38,563 bases of DNA, from contig MAAY01000037.1 in the NCBI GenBank assembly GCA_002162795.1, positions 27,572 to 66,134 of the forward strand. Direction: 5' to 3'. This document shows positions 26,856-33,649 of the stretch, one piece after another. The notes below the pieces were generated by a model. The model was not told the DNA's origin. It did not search any database and worked only from the letters and a program-made list of their open reading frames with translations. This DNA comes from Rhodobacterales bacterium 56_14_T64 (lineage in GTDB: Bacteria > Pseudomonadota > Alphaproteobacteria > Rhodobacterales > Rhodobacteraceae). The translations under genes were made by a program, and so were the position numbers. Positions within the stretch are counted from its first letter, which is position 1, and each line of letters starts with the position of its first letter.

Positions 26856-27911
26856 TCAGGGTGCGGCGCGCTGAACCATACCGAATAGATCGCGTGGATC
26901 ATCCGGATCGGCCAACATGTCGAGTTCAAAGAAGAAATCACTGCCCTTAATGCGATCCCGGATGTAACGAAGCGCCGAAAAATCCTCGATGGCAAAGCCG
27001 ACGCTGTCGAACAGGGTAATCTGACGGTCGCTGCTGCGGCCCGGCTTGGCACCGGTGATCACCTGCCACATTTCGGTAACTGGGAAATCTTCGGCCACTT
27101 GCTGGATTTCACCCTCGATGCGAGTTTGTTCTGGGAATTCTACAAAGACATCCGAGCGCGACAGGATACCTGCAGCCAGTTCAGTTTTGCCGGGGCAGTC
27201 GCCACCAATGGCGTTGATGTGGACGCCGACACCAACCATGTTGTCGCTGAGGATGGTGGCACATTGTTTGTCTGCGGTGCAGGTGGTGAGGATCTGTGCG
27301 CCCTCGATGGCTTGTTCGGGAGACTTGCAGATCACCACATCCAAGCCGGTGCCTGCCAGATTGGCCGCACATTTGGCAGTGGCGGCAGGATCTTTGTCAT
27401 ATAGCCGAACCGAGGTGATGCCGCAGATAGCCTTCATCGCCAGACTTTGGAACTCCGACTGTGCACCGTTGCCGATCATTGCCATGGTATCCGCGCCTTT
27501 TGGGGCCAGGAACTTTGCCACCATCGCTGAGGTCGCAGCAGTGCGCAGCGCGGTCAGGATTGTCATCTCGGTCAGCAGCACTGGATAACCGGTGTAGACA
27601 TCAGCCAGCAGGCCAAAAGCGGTGACGGTTTGCAGCCCTTCCGAGGTGTTCTTGGGGTGGCCGTTGACGTATTTAAAGCCGTAAGCCTCGCCGTCTGATG
27701 TCGGCATCAGCTCAATGACCCCAACGTCCGAGTGGCTGGCCACCCGAGGCGTTTTGTCGAACAGCTCCCAGCGTTTGAAGTCATCCTCGATATAGGCGGC
27801 GAGATCGCAGAGAATTTGCTCGATTCCTACATGATGAATGAGGCGCATCATATTGTCGACGCTTACAAAAGGCACCAACGCCTTGTCCGAGGGTTGGGTG
27901 TTGTGGCTCAT
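26856..27911 (-). CDS. Ornithine cyclodeaminase
   Basis: OCD converts L-ornithine directly to L-proline and ammonia with bound NAD+. At 351 residues it is the length of the Pseudomonas enzyme. Visible are RTAATSAMVAKFLAP (123-137), the Rossmann nucleotide loop GNGAQSEFQ (147-155) and NAIGGDCPGKTEL (233-245) with the likely catalytic Asp238. The ATG overlaps the arginase TGA by 4 bp (27908-27911), with GGAG upstream, so arginase and OCD are coupled and together take arginine to proline. The mu-crystallin family also contains alanine and other imino-acid enzymes, but the arginase partner favours OCD. Confidence 0.92.
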   Translation of the reverse strand: MSHNTQPSDKALVPFVSVDNMMRLIHHVGIEQILCDLAAYIEDDFKRWELFDKTPRVASHSDVGVIELMPTSDGEAYGFKYVNGHPKNTSEGLQTVTAFGLLADVYTGYPVLLTEMTILTALRTAATSAMVAKFLAPKGADTMAMIGNGAQSEFQSLAMKAICGITSVRLYDKDPAATAKCAANLAGTGLDVVICKSPEQAIEGAQILTTCTADKQCATILSDNMVGVGVHINAIGGDCPGKTELAAGILSRSDVFVEFPEQTRIEGEIQQVAEDFPVTEMWQVITGAKPGRSSDRQITLFDSVGFAIEDFSALRYIRDRIKGSDFFFELDMLADPDDPRDLFGMVQRAAP

Positions 27912-28834
27912 TGAAAGCTCCGGGTTGGGCGGTCGAAAACGCGGCGGCCAAGGGCTGAGGCGCAGAGATCAACCATGAGATGTGCGGTGCGACCGCGTTC
28001 ATCCAGGAAAGGATTGAGCTCAACGAGGTCAAGCGAGGTCATCAGGCCTGAATCGTGCAGCATTTCGCAGACCAAATGTGCCTCGCGAACTGTGGCGCCG
28101 CCGGGCACTGTGGTGCCAACGGCGGGGGCAACCGATGGGTCCAGGAAATCGACGTCGAGCGATACGTGCAACATGCCATTGGCGCGCGTAACCTGGGCAA
28201 GGAAACTGGCCAGCGGTCCAGCAATGCCGCCTTCGTCGATCTGGCGCATGTCAAAGCGGCGGATGTCGGTGGCTTCGAGAGCCATACGTTCCGGACCGTC
28301 TACTGAGCGCAGCCCGATCATGCAGACGTTTTCCTGCGGCACAGGGTTTTGCACCGGAGGAAATCCCTCAAAACCGGACCGCCCGGTGAAATATCCGACC
28401 GGGGTGCCGTGCAAGTTGCCGCTATCAGTTGTGTGTGGGGTGTGAAAATCGGTGTGGGCGTCCAGCCAAAGCACAAACTGAGGTCGGCCTTGGCTGGCGG
28501 CGTAATTTGCCACTCCCACAACCGAACCGAGCGATAACGCGTGATCGCCGCCCAAAAAAATGGGTAGGCCAATGGCTATCGCCTGTTCGGCGGCCTCGAT
28601 CAGCTGTTTGGTCCAACCGATGGTTTCATTGGGAGAAAATAGCGGGCTATCGGTCACATCTGGATCATATGGGGCAGGGGCCAAATTGCCAAAATCTTCG
28701 ACCTGATGGCCTAGGCTGGTCAATGCAGAAGACAGCCCTGCGGTGCGTAGGGCATCGGGCCCCATCAAGCAGCCAGCCCGGCGTTTGCCGCTGTCCACTG
28801 GAGCACCTATGAGGATACAGTTTTGCGGGGTCAC
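27908..28834 (-). CDS. rocF: Arginase
   Basis: Arginase hydrolyses L-arginine to ornithine and urea. The 308 residues carry all dimanganese ligands: His98 in GGDHALSLG, Asp125, His127 and Asp129 in WLDAHTDFHTP, and Asp227 and Asp229 in SLDVDFLDPSVAPAVG. The start is a GTG at 28834 with AAGGAGGT 8 nt upstream, a strong ribosome site. It is co-translated with ornithine cyclodeaminase and divergent from an Lrp/AsnC regulator, the usual arrangement for substrate-induced arginine catabolism. An agmatinase is a less likely alternative given the neighbour. Confidence 0.93.
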   Translation of the reverse strand: MTPQNCILIGAPVDSGKRRAGCLMGPDALRTAGLSSALTSLGHQVEDFGNLAPAPYDPDVTDSPLFSPNETIGWTKQLIEAAEQAIAIGLPIFLGGDHALSLGSVVGVANYAASQGRPQFVLWLDAHTDFHTPHTTDSGNLHGTPVGYFTGRSGFEGFPPVQNPVPQENVCMIGLRSVDGPERMALEATDIRRFDMRQIDEGGIAGPLASFLAQVTRANGMLHVSLDVDFLDPSVAPAVGTTVPGGATVREAHLVCEMLHDSGLMTSLDLVELNPFLDERGRTAHLMVDLCASALGRRVFDRPTRSFQ

Positions 28835-28858
28835 GGACTGACCTCCTTGGTTGGGGTT

Positions 28859-28963
28859 TCAATTGGCCTCAATTGATCTCCGTTTTGCGGTGGAATACAG
28901 CGGAAAATTTGTCCATAAAGGAGGTCAAATTATCAAAACGGAAGTCTCTATGGACAAAACGGA
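28859..28963. promoter_or_regulatory. Divergent control region between arginase and the Lrp gene, with several repeats
   Basis: Three repeat sets lie between the divergent genes. TCAATTG occurs twice, starting at 28859 and 28869 (one helical turn apart). AATTTGTCC (28906-28914) and GGTCAAATT (28923-28931) form an inverted repeat with a single mismatch. TCCGTTTTG (28879-28887) is repeated in inverted form as CAAAACGGA at 28934-28942 and 28955-28963, the last two 21 bp apart; the final copy is inside the start of the regulator gene. Multiple phased sites are typical of Lrp-family octamers. Which set matters is not known. Confidence 0.5.
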
Positions 28964-29375
28964 TGAACGATTGGTGTCAGCGCTACGCCATGATGCGCGT
29001 GCCTCGTTATCAGATTTGGCGATTCAGCTGAACCTTTCACGGACCACGGTTCGCGCACGGATCGAGCGGTTACAGGCGAGAGGCGACATTCTGGGGTTTA
29101 CAGTTGTTGTCAAAGAGGATGTCCTGCGCGATCCGGTGCGTGGGCTGATGCTGATTGGTATCGAAGGGCGCGGCGCCAATCGGATAACCCGCCAATTGCA
29201 GGGTATCCCCGAAGTGCGGGCCATTCATTCCACCAATGGCCGTTGGGATCTTATTGTCGAGCTGGGCACCGAGACATTGGAAACGCTGGATACCGCTCTG
29301 GCCAAAATCCGTACCTTTGATGGCGTGGTCAGCAGCGAGACCAATCTGTTATTGTCGACCAAGAAAGAAACCTGA
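28950..29375 (+). CDS. Lrp/AsnC-family transcriptional regulator
   Basis: The protein has 141 residues from ATG 28950 (MDKTDERLVSALRHDAR). The N-terminal AsnC-type helix-turn-helix (about 4-52, SLSDLAIQLNLSRTTVRARIERL) is followed by an RAM ligand-binding domain (about 65-135, with GRWDLIVELGTETLETLDTAL). It is probably the arginine- or ornithine-responsive activator of the divergent arginase-OCD genes. A strong AAAGGAGG (28917-28924) lies too far from this ATG and better fits ATT 28929 or ATC 28932 in the same frame, so the true start may be a rare non-AUG codon adding six or seven residues. Confidence 0.9.
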   Translation: MDKTDERLVSALRHDARASLSDLAIQLNLSRTTVRARIERLQARGDILGFTVVVKEDVLRDPVRGLMLIGIEGRGANRITRQLQGIPEVRAIHSTNGRWDLIVELGTETLETLDTALAKIRTFDGVVSSETNLLLSTKKET

Positions 29376-29398
29376 GGCCGCGATTCCTGCGGCCTCGG
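29372..29398. terminator. Hairpin terminator between convergent Lrp gene and dsbB
   Basis: GAGGCCGC (29374-29381) pairs perfectly with GCGGCCTC (29389-29396) around a 7-nt loop. It overlaps the stop codon of the Lrp gene. On the minus strand the stem is followed by the T-rich TTTCTTTCTT, so it should stop dsbB transcription well; on the plus strand there is no T run. Confidence 0.6.
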
Positions 29399-29411
29399 AT
29401 CCGTGAAAGCG

Positions 29412-29876
29412 TTAAACCCGATTGGTGGATTTTGCGGCCGCAATCCACACTGCGACCAGAACCAGGGATGCGATGGCGTTCCAGGATGCCATCGACAGAG
29501 TGAACATCTCCCATGGAACTTCATCACAGCGTACCAAAGGCGCGCCCATGATCTGTTCCATCAACTGTTCTGGTGTTAGATTGGCAATGGGGCCGGACGT
29601 GCAGGTGCTTGGGCCTTCCCACCATTTGAGTTCGACGCCACTGTGATAGAGGCCAATGCCGGCGGTCGTCAAAGCTACCAGCGCGCCTAAATATGGTAAT
29701 ATTGCGCCGGGAATCAGCAGCGCTAAAACACCAATACCAACAGCAGCGGCATGCGGATAACGCTGCCAGTAGCACAGTTTGCAAGGTGGCATGTCACCAA
29801 TGTACTGAAAGCCAAGGGCCCCTAACAGCAGGGCTGCAGAGCCGCCAGCAGCGGCAAGAATTAAAAGTCGACGCAT
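29412..29876 (-). CDS. dsbB: Disulfide bond formation protein B
   Basis: DsbB reoxidises periplasmic DsbA and passes electrons to quinone. The 154-residue inner-membrane protein has about four helices (5-24, 41-58, 62-80, 126-148), the first periplasmic pair Cys32-Cys35 (CKLC, in the motif PPCKLCYWQRYPH) and the second pair Cys92 and Cys117 in the long loop. The quinone-side residue pattern CYWQR is conserved. It lies 3 bp after the end of the DedA-type gene on the same strand, so the two form an operon. Confidence 0.93.
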   Translation of the reverse strand: MRRLLILAAAGGSAALLLGALGFQYIGDMPPCKLCYWQRYPHAAAVGIGVLALLIPGAILPYLGALVALTTAGIGLYHSGVELKWWEGPSTCTSGPIANLTPEQLMEQIMGAPLVRCDEVPWEMFTLSMASWNAIASLVLVAVWIAAAKSTNRV

Positions 29877-29879
29877 GGG

Positions 29880-30458
29880 TCAGAGATACCTGATCAAGAG
29901 AAATCCGCCGAACAGCAGCACGATAAAGACGGTGAAAACAAGCCCCAAACGCTTTTCGATGAAGTCACGAATGGGTGTGCCAAACTTCCATAAAAGGGCC
30001 GCGACCAAGAAGAAGCGAAACGCGCGCGCCAGAATAGCAGTTGCCACAAAGGTTCCAAGCGGCATGCCCGTCCAGCCTGACATGATGGTAATCACCTTGA
30101 ACGGGAACGGGGTGATGCCGGCGCCAAGCACGGCCCAAAAGCCAAAATCGTTGAACTTGGTGTTAAAGGCCAACATCGCGTCGCCTTTGCCCATGGCCTC
30201 CAGTATCGGCTGACCAATGCCGTCGTAGAAAAACGCTCCGATGGCATAGCCGAGAAGCCCGCCCAACACCGAGGCCACCAACGCGACAAGTGCAATAAGC
30301 CAGGCGCGGGTCGGGCGTGCCAGGATCATTGGGATCATCAGCACATCTGGCGGGATCGGGAAAAACGAGCTTTCGACAAAAGCCACTATGGCAAGCCACC
30401 ACAAGGCATGCGGGTGATCGGCCAGGGCCATAGTGCGGTTATATAGGCTGCGCAGCAT
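29880..30458 (-). CDS. DedA/YqaA-family inner-membrane protein (VTT domain)
   Basis: The 192-residue protein has several membrane helices and the VTT (SNARE-associated) features: ESSFFPIPPDVLMIPM (29-44) near the N-terminus and the re-entrant FWAVLGAGITPFPFKVITIMSG (about 107-128). ARAFRFFLVAALL lies near the C-terminus. DedA proteins act in lipid flipping (undecaprenyl phosphate or phosphatidylethanolamine) and membrane homeostasis; YqaA is a shorter branch whose substrate is not settled. It is upstream of, and co-directional with, dsbB. Confidence 0.88.
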   Translation of the reverse strand: MLRSLYNRTMALADHPHALWWLAIVAFVESSFFPIPPDVLMIPMILARPTRAWLIALVALVASVLGGLLGYAIGAFFYDGIGQPILEAMGKGDAMLAFNTKFNDFGFWAVLGAGITPFPFKVITIMSGWTGMPLGTFVATAILARAFRFFLVAALLWKFGTPIRDFIEKRLGLVFTVFIVLLFGGFLLIRYL

Positions 30459-30609
30459 AAATTTTCATCCAATTACCTGTTGCATAGGGTTGAACACCGC
30501 TGTCGGTGGCAGGTCAACAAGCGGTACGGAAAAATTGTCAAAATGTTGGCATTGGAGGGAGATCTGTCTTTGGTCGTTAGCGCTGGTTTGGCCTCGAGAA
30601 TGCATCAAG

Positions 30610-30641
30610 GCCCGAGTGGCGGAATGGTAGACGTAGAGGGC
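30610..30641 (+). pseudogene. 5' fragment of a tRNA-Leu gene
   Basis: GCCCGAG followed by TGGCGGAATGGTAGACG reproduces the acceptor 5' strand and D-arm of a leucine tRNA; the intact tRNA-Leu at 31071 has the same GGAATGGTAGAC block. The sequence diverges after about 30 nt: there is no anticodon loop, no T-arm and no matching CTCGGGC 3' acceptor strand nearby. It is therefore a truncated relic. Confidence 0.6.
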
Positions 30642-30987
30642 TTCTTTGTGCTCTTTTCTAAATGGGTGAGGAGGTGGGTGTAACTTTTTGCTTTTAACAT
30701 AAATTTGAACAGTTTCTGCCTAAATGCCATGAGGGCAACATGTTGCACTGGGCTTCATAAGAAGGTTTCACCATCGCAGGTACTCAGCATTGGACAGGAA
30801 AAGCCCGTCCGCTTTGGAACGCATGATGGCATAAACGAGCACGTGGGGCGGCACACAAGCGGGACAGGTCCAGTCCAGAAAATGTGGGATTAGCTCAAAA
30901 GTCGAAACCCTGATAATCTGGTATGAGCGCTATATGACCGCGTGACTACGTCAGCAAGCATCAGCATGATTTTAACTGGTTGTGAGT

Positions 30988-31071
30988 TGGTACCGATACC
31001 CGGACTCGAACCGGGACGCCGTGAAGCAAGAGATTTTGAATCTCTCGTGTCTACCATTCCACCATATCGGC
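30988..31071 (-). tRNA. tRNA-Leu(CAA)
   Basis: On the minus strand the acceptor GCCGATA (from 31071) pairs with TATCGGT, followed by discriminator A and an encoded CCA (30990-30988). The D-arm GGTGGAATGGTAGACAC, anticodon stem AGAGA/TCTCT with loop TTCAAAA (anticodon CAA at 31038-31036), a long class II variable arm and the T-loop GGTTCGAGTCC are all present. It reads UUG codons. Confidence 0.95.
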
Positions 31072-31490
31072 ACTTGGGGTCTGATACATGTAGGTCAGGG
31101 GCGGGGCAACCCAAAAACCGTTTGCTACACAGTTTGTTGCCCGATTAGAGTGTAACTCTTTGAAAACATCAGGAGTATAGGATTTAGCCCCGCCCACAGA
31201 ATAGCTCCCATGACCTCGACCGCCACTAGAGGGCGCTTTACGCCTTTTGACAAACAGCTTCACTTAGACGGGTGTAATCACTCGTACAGCATGATCCAGA
31301 TTTTCGAACTGGCGGCCCCAACAATCAGCTTTAGCACAGGACACCATTGCAACACTGCAGGCGACTTGTTGGCTACTAGACGCGAGAATTTGAATGCGCG
31401 TCAGTTTCTTGCAAAAACCATAACAATTCGGTCCAAATATTGCTAATGACTATCGAAATTCGCCTCGGTGACAGCAAATGAGGACAGGTT

Positions 31491-32390
31491 ATGGAGCTCA
31501 AGTGGCTCAAGGACTTTCTGGCGCTAAGTGAAGTCGGCAACTTTCGGATTGCCGCCCAGCAGCGCTATGTATCGCAGCCTGCTTTCAGCCGCCGCATTCA
31601 ATCACTTGAAGCCTGGATTGAGGCACCTCTGATTGATCGAACCGGCAACCCATCACAATTGACCAAGGCGGGGAAACTGTTCCTTCCAGTTGCGCAGGAG
31701 ATTGTAGATCTTGCCGCAACGGCAAAAGAGGCGGTTGAGACAGTAGTCCAAGAAGACAAGGAACGCATGCGGTTTGCGACGCTTGGCACGCTGGCCCAGA
31801 TATTCATGCCAGCTTGGCTCAAGAGTCTTCAGCCGTATATCGAAGCCAATCAATTTGTTGTCAAAACCGAGTATAGTACAGTCGGCAGCTATTTCGCGGC
31901 GCTGGAAGATGGGTCGGTTGATTTTTTTATATGCTATGAGGATCCAAAAATTGGTTTTCAGGATGACACCGAACTGTTCACCTCTCTAACGCTGGGTACC
32001 GAAGCGCTGGTTCCCGTCGTTTGCCCAAATAACACCGGAGCGGCGAGTTGCTGGCTGCCCGACAGGCCCAAGGGACCAATCCCCTGCCTCCACACACTTT
32101 CCATGCAATCGCCCTGGCCCATCCGGCATCATATGGAAACGAAATACAGCGGCCTGAATTTCCGTTCTGTCTATGATTCCTCAAGTGGGACTACATTGAA
32201 AGCGATGGCTGTAGAAGGGTTTGGTCTTGCCTGGATTCCAAGTACCCAAGTGATCGAAGATCTGGGCAATGGACGATTGGTGCGCGCCGCGGACCCGGAA
32301 GATGATATCATTGTCGACATTAAAATTTATCGGTGTTGCAAATTCAATGAGCCAAGAGTGGAAACGTTTTGGCAAGCGCTACTGCAGTAA
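31491..32390 (+). CDS. LysR-family transcriptional regulator
   Basis: The 299-residue protein has an N-terminal LysR helix-turn-helix (1-60: MELKWLKDFLALSEVGNFRIAA, then QQRYVSQPAFSRRIQSLEAW) and a periplasmic-binding-type effector domain (about 90-295). AGGACAGG precedes the ATG. It is 159 bp upstream of, and co-directional with, aapJ, and a T-N11-A palindrome lies in the gap, so it probably controls the amino-acid transporter operon. The effector is unknown. A C-terminal CxxC-like pair (YRCC) is unusual but may not be functional. Confidence 0.92.
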   Translation: MELKWLKDFLALSEVGNFRIAAQQRYVSQPAFSRRIQSLEAWIEAPLIDRTGNPSQLTKAGKLFLPVAQEIVDLAATAKEAVETVVQEDKERMRFATLGTLAQIFMPAWLKSLQPYIEANQFVVKTEYSTVGSYFAALEDGSVDFFICYEDPKIGFQDDTELFTSLTLGTEALVPVVCPNNTGAASCWLPDRPKGPIPCLHTLSMQSPWPIRHHMETKYSGLNFRSVYDSSSGTTLKAMAVEGFGLAWIPSTQVIEDLGNGRLVRAADPEDDIIVDIKIYRCCKFNEPRVETFWQALLQ

Positions 32391-32457
32391 CAGTCAGCGA
32401 TTTGGAACCGACACCTAAGTAACGCAGGCACAAATTTCAGTCTTCTCCAGCCGTGTC

Positions 32458-32472
32458 ATGCAATTGTTGCAT
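32458..32472. promoter_or_regulatory. LysR-type operator (T-N11-A) upstream of aapJ
   Basis: ATGCAA-TTG-TTGCAT at 32458-32472 is a perfect interrupted palindrome that contains the LysR motif T-N11-A (32459 to 32471). It lies 78 bp before the aapJ ATG and 68 bp after the LysR gene, a suitable activator position. Binding by the adjacent LysR protein is inferred. Confidence 0.55.
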
Positions 32473-32549
32473 CAAAATGAAAATATTGGCATTGGACAGC
32501 TCCGCTACGAGCTTCTTACAAACATCAGTATGAAATTGGGAGAAACTGC

Positions 32550-33596
32550 ATGATAATCAAAACAAATTCTGCCTCGCTTATTGCTGTAGCTGCGGCTGCA
32601 ATGGCTGTTTCAGGCGCCACTGCTGTCTCTGCTGCGGGAACATTGGACACCGTCAAAGAGCGTGGCCATCTGCGTTGTCAGGTTGGTCCGCCGTCGCCGG
32701 GATTTTATAATCTGGATTCAGAAGGCAACTGGTACGGCCTCGATGTCTCTATCTGCCAGGCCGTGGCCGCAGCCATCTTTGGTTCAAAAGATGCTGTAGA
32801 ATTTCAATCTGTTAGCAGTCAGGCGCGTTTTACTGCCCTAGCTAATGGCGACTCTGACATGTTGTCGCGCACCGCAACATGGACCATGAGCCGCGACACG
32901 CAGCTGGGCATCGATTTCCTGCCGCCTATTTTCTACGACGGTCAGGGGTTCACCGTTCGTGCCGACAGTGGCATCACCAGCGCGCTGGAGCTGAAGGGTG
33001 CCAAAGTCTGCGTCAAAACCGGCTCGACGTCGGAATTGAACCTGACCGATTTCAGCCGCCTGCATGATCTCAAAATCAGCCAGGTCACATTCGAAGATTT
33101 TAACGTGCGCGATGACACCTATGTCAACGGTGGCTGCGATGCGGTTAGCAACGACAAATCCTCCATGGCTGGCAATAACGCCGCATTCCCGGTGCCTGCG
33201 GATCACATTATCCTGCCCGAGACCCTGTCCAAAGAACCGCTGGCTCCGGCTGTGCGTCAGGGTGATAGCCAATGGCGCGATGTTGTGCAGTGGAGCATTT
33301 ACACGCTGATCACCGCAGAAGAACTGGGTGTTACTAAAGCCAATGTCGACGATATGAAGGCCAATTCGACCAACCCAAGTGTCCTGCGGATGCTGGGTGG
33401 CGAGAGTAACCTGAATGAAGGGCTGGGGCTGGAAACCGACTGGGCTTACAACATCATCAAATCTGTTGGCAACTATGGTGAGATTTATGACGCCTATATT
33501 GGCAGTGGTGAGCAGGCGATCGGAATCAAACGTGCCGGTACTCTGAACGCGCTCTGGACCGAAGGCGGCCTGATGTATTCGCCGCCAATGCGCTAA
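32550..33596 (+). CDS. aapJ: AapJ, periplasmic general L-amino-acid binding protein
   Basis: This family-3 solute-binding protein delivers polar amino acids to the AapQMP importer. The 348 residues begin with a Sec signal peptide (about 1-28, cleavage near AVSA-AG), then GTLDTVKERGHLRCQVG, the family signature GNWYGLDVSICQAVAAAIFG and ARFTALANGDSDMLSRTATW. The C-terminal GVGNYGEI-type segment (SVGNYGEIYDAYIGSG) and NALWTEGGLMYSPPMR close the protein as in Rhizobium AapJ. GGGAGAAAC precedes the ATG. A hairpin separates it from aapQ. Confidence 0.93.
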   Translation: MIIKTNSASLIAVAAAAMAVSGATAVSAAGTLDTVKERGHLRCQVGPPSPGFYNLDSEGNWYGLDVSICQAVAAAIFGSKDAVEFQSVSSQARFTALANGDSDMLSRTATWTMSRDTQLGIDFLPPIFYDGQGFTVRADSGITSALELKGAKVCVKTGSTSELNLTDFSRLHDLKISQVTFEDFNVRDDTYVNGGCDAVSNDKSSMAGNNAAFPVPADHIILPETLSKEPLAPAVRQGDSQWRDVVQWSIYTLITAEELGVTKANVDDMKANSTNPSVLRMLGGESNLNEGLGLETDWAYNIIKSVGNYGEIYDAYIGSGEQAIGIKRAGTLNALWTEGGLMYSPPMR

Positions 33597-33605
33597 CCAT
33601 AGTGT

Positions 33606-33630
33606 GGCGCCGGGCTTTTGGTCCGGCGCC
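33606..33630 (+). terminator. Hairpin between aapJ and aapQ (attenuator or mRNA stabiliser)
   Basis: GGCGCCGG (33606-33613) pairs perfectly with CCGGCGCC (33623-33630) around a short loop, 10 bp after the aapJ stop and 20 bp before aapQ. Only TT follows, so read-through is expected. Such hairpins after binding-protein genes commonly keep the binding-protein message more abundant than the permease message. Confidence 0.55.
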
Positions 33631-33649
33631 TTCAATATAGGCCGACGAG

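Larger units (their letters stand above)
30459..31490. other. Kilobase without a recognised protein gene
   Basis: Between the DedA gene and the LysR gene I find only tRNA-Leu(CAA) (30988-31071) and a 5' fragment of another tRNA-Leu (30610-30641). Several frames of 60-100 codons exist (for example 30705-30893 plus and 31051-31263 minus), but none has a recognisable family or a good ribosome site, and the latter crosses the tRNA. The region is more AT-rich than its neighbours, consistent with a remnant of past insertion or deletion. Confidence 0.6.

Noticed and set aside
30888-30905. GGGATTAGCTCA resembling a tRNA D-arm start
   Set aside because: No acceptor partner, anticodon arm or T-arm follows; chance resemblance.
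31051-31263. 70-codon minus-strand frame near the tRNA
   Set aside because: It overlaps the tRNA-Leu gene and has no recognised family; not supported as a gene.
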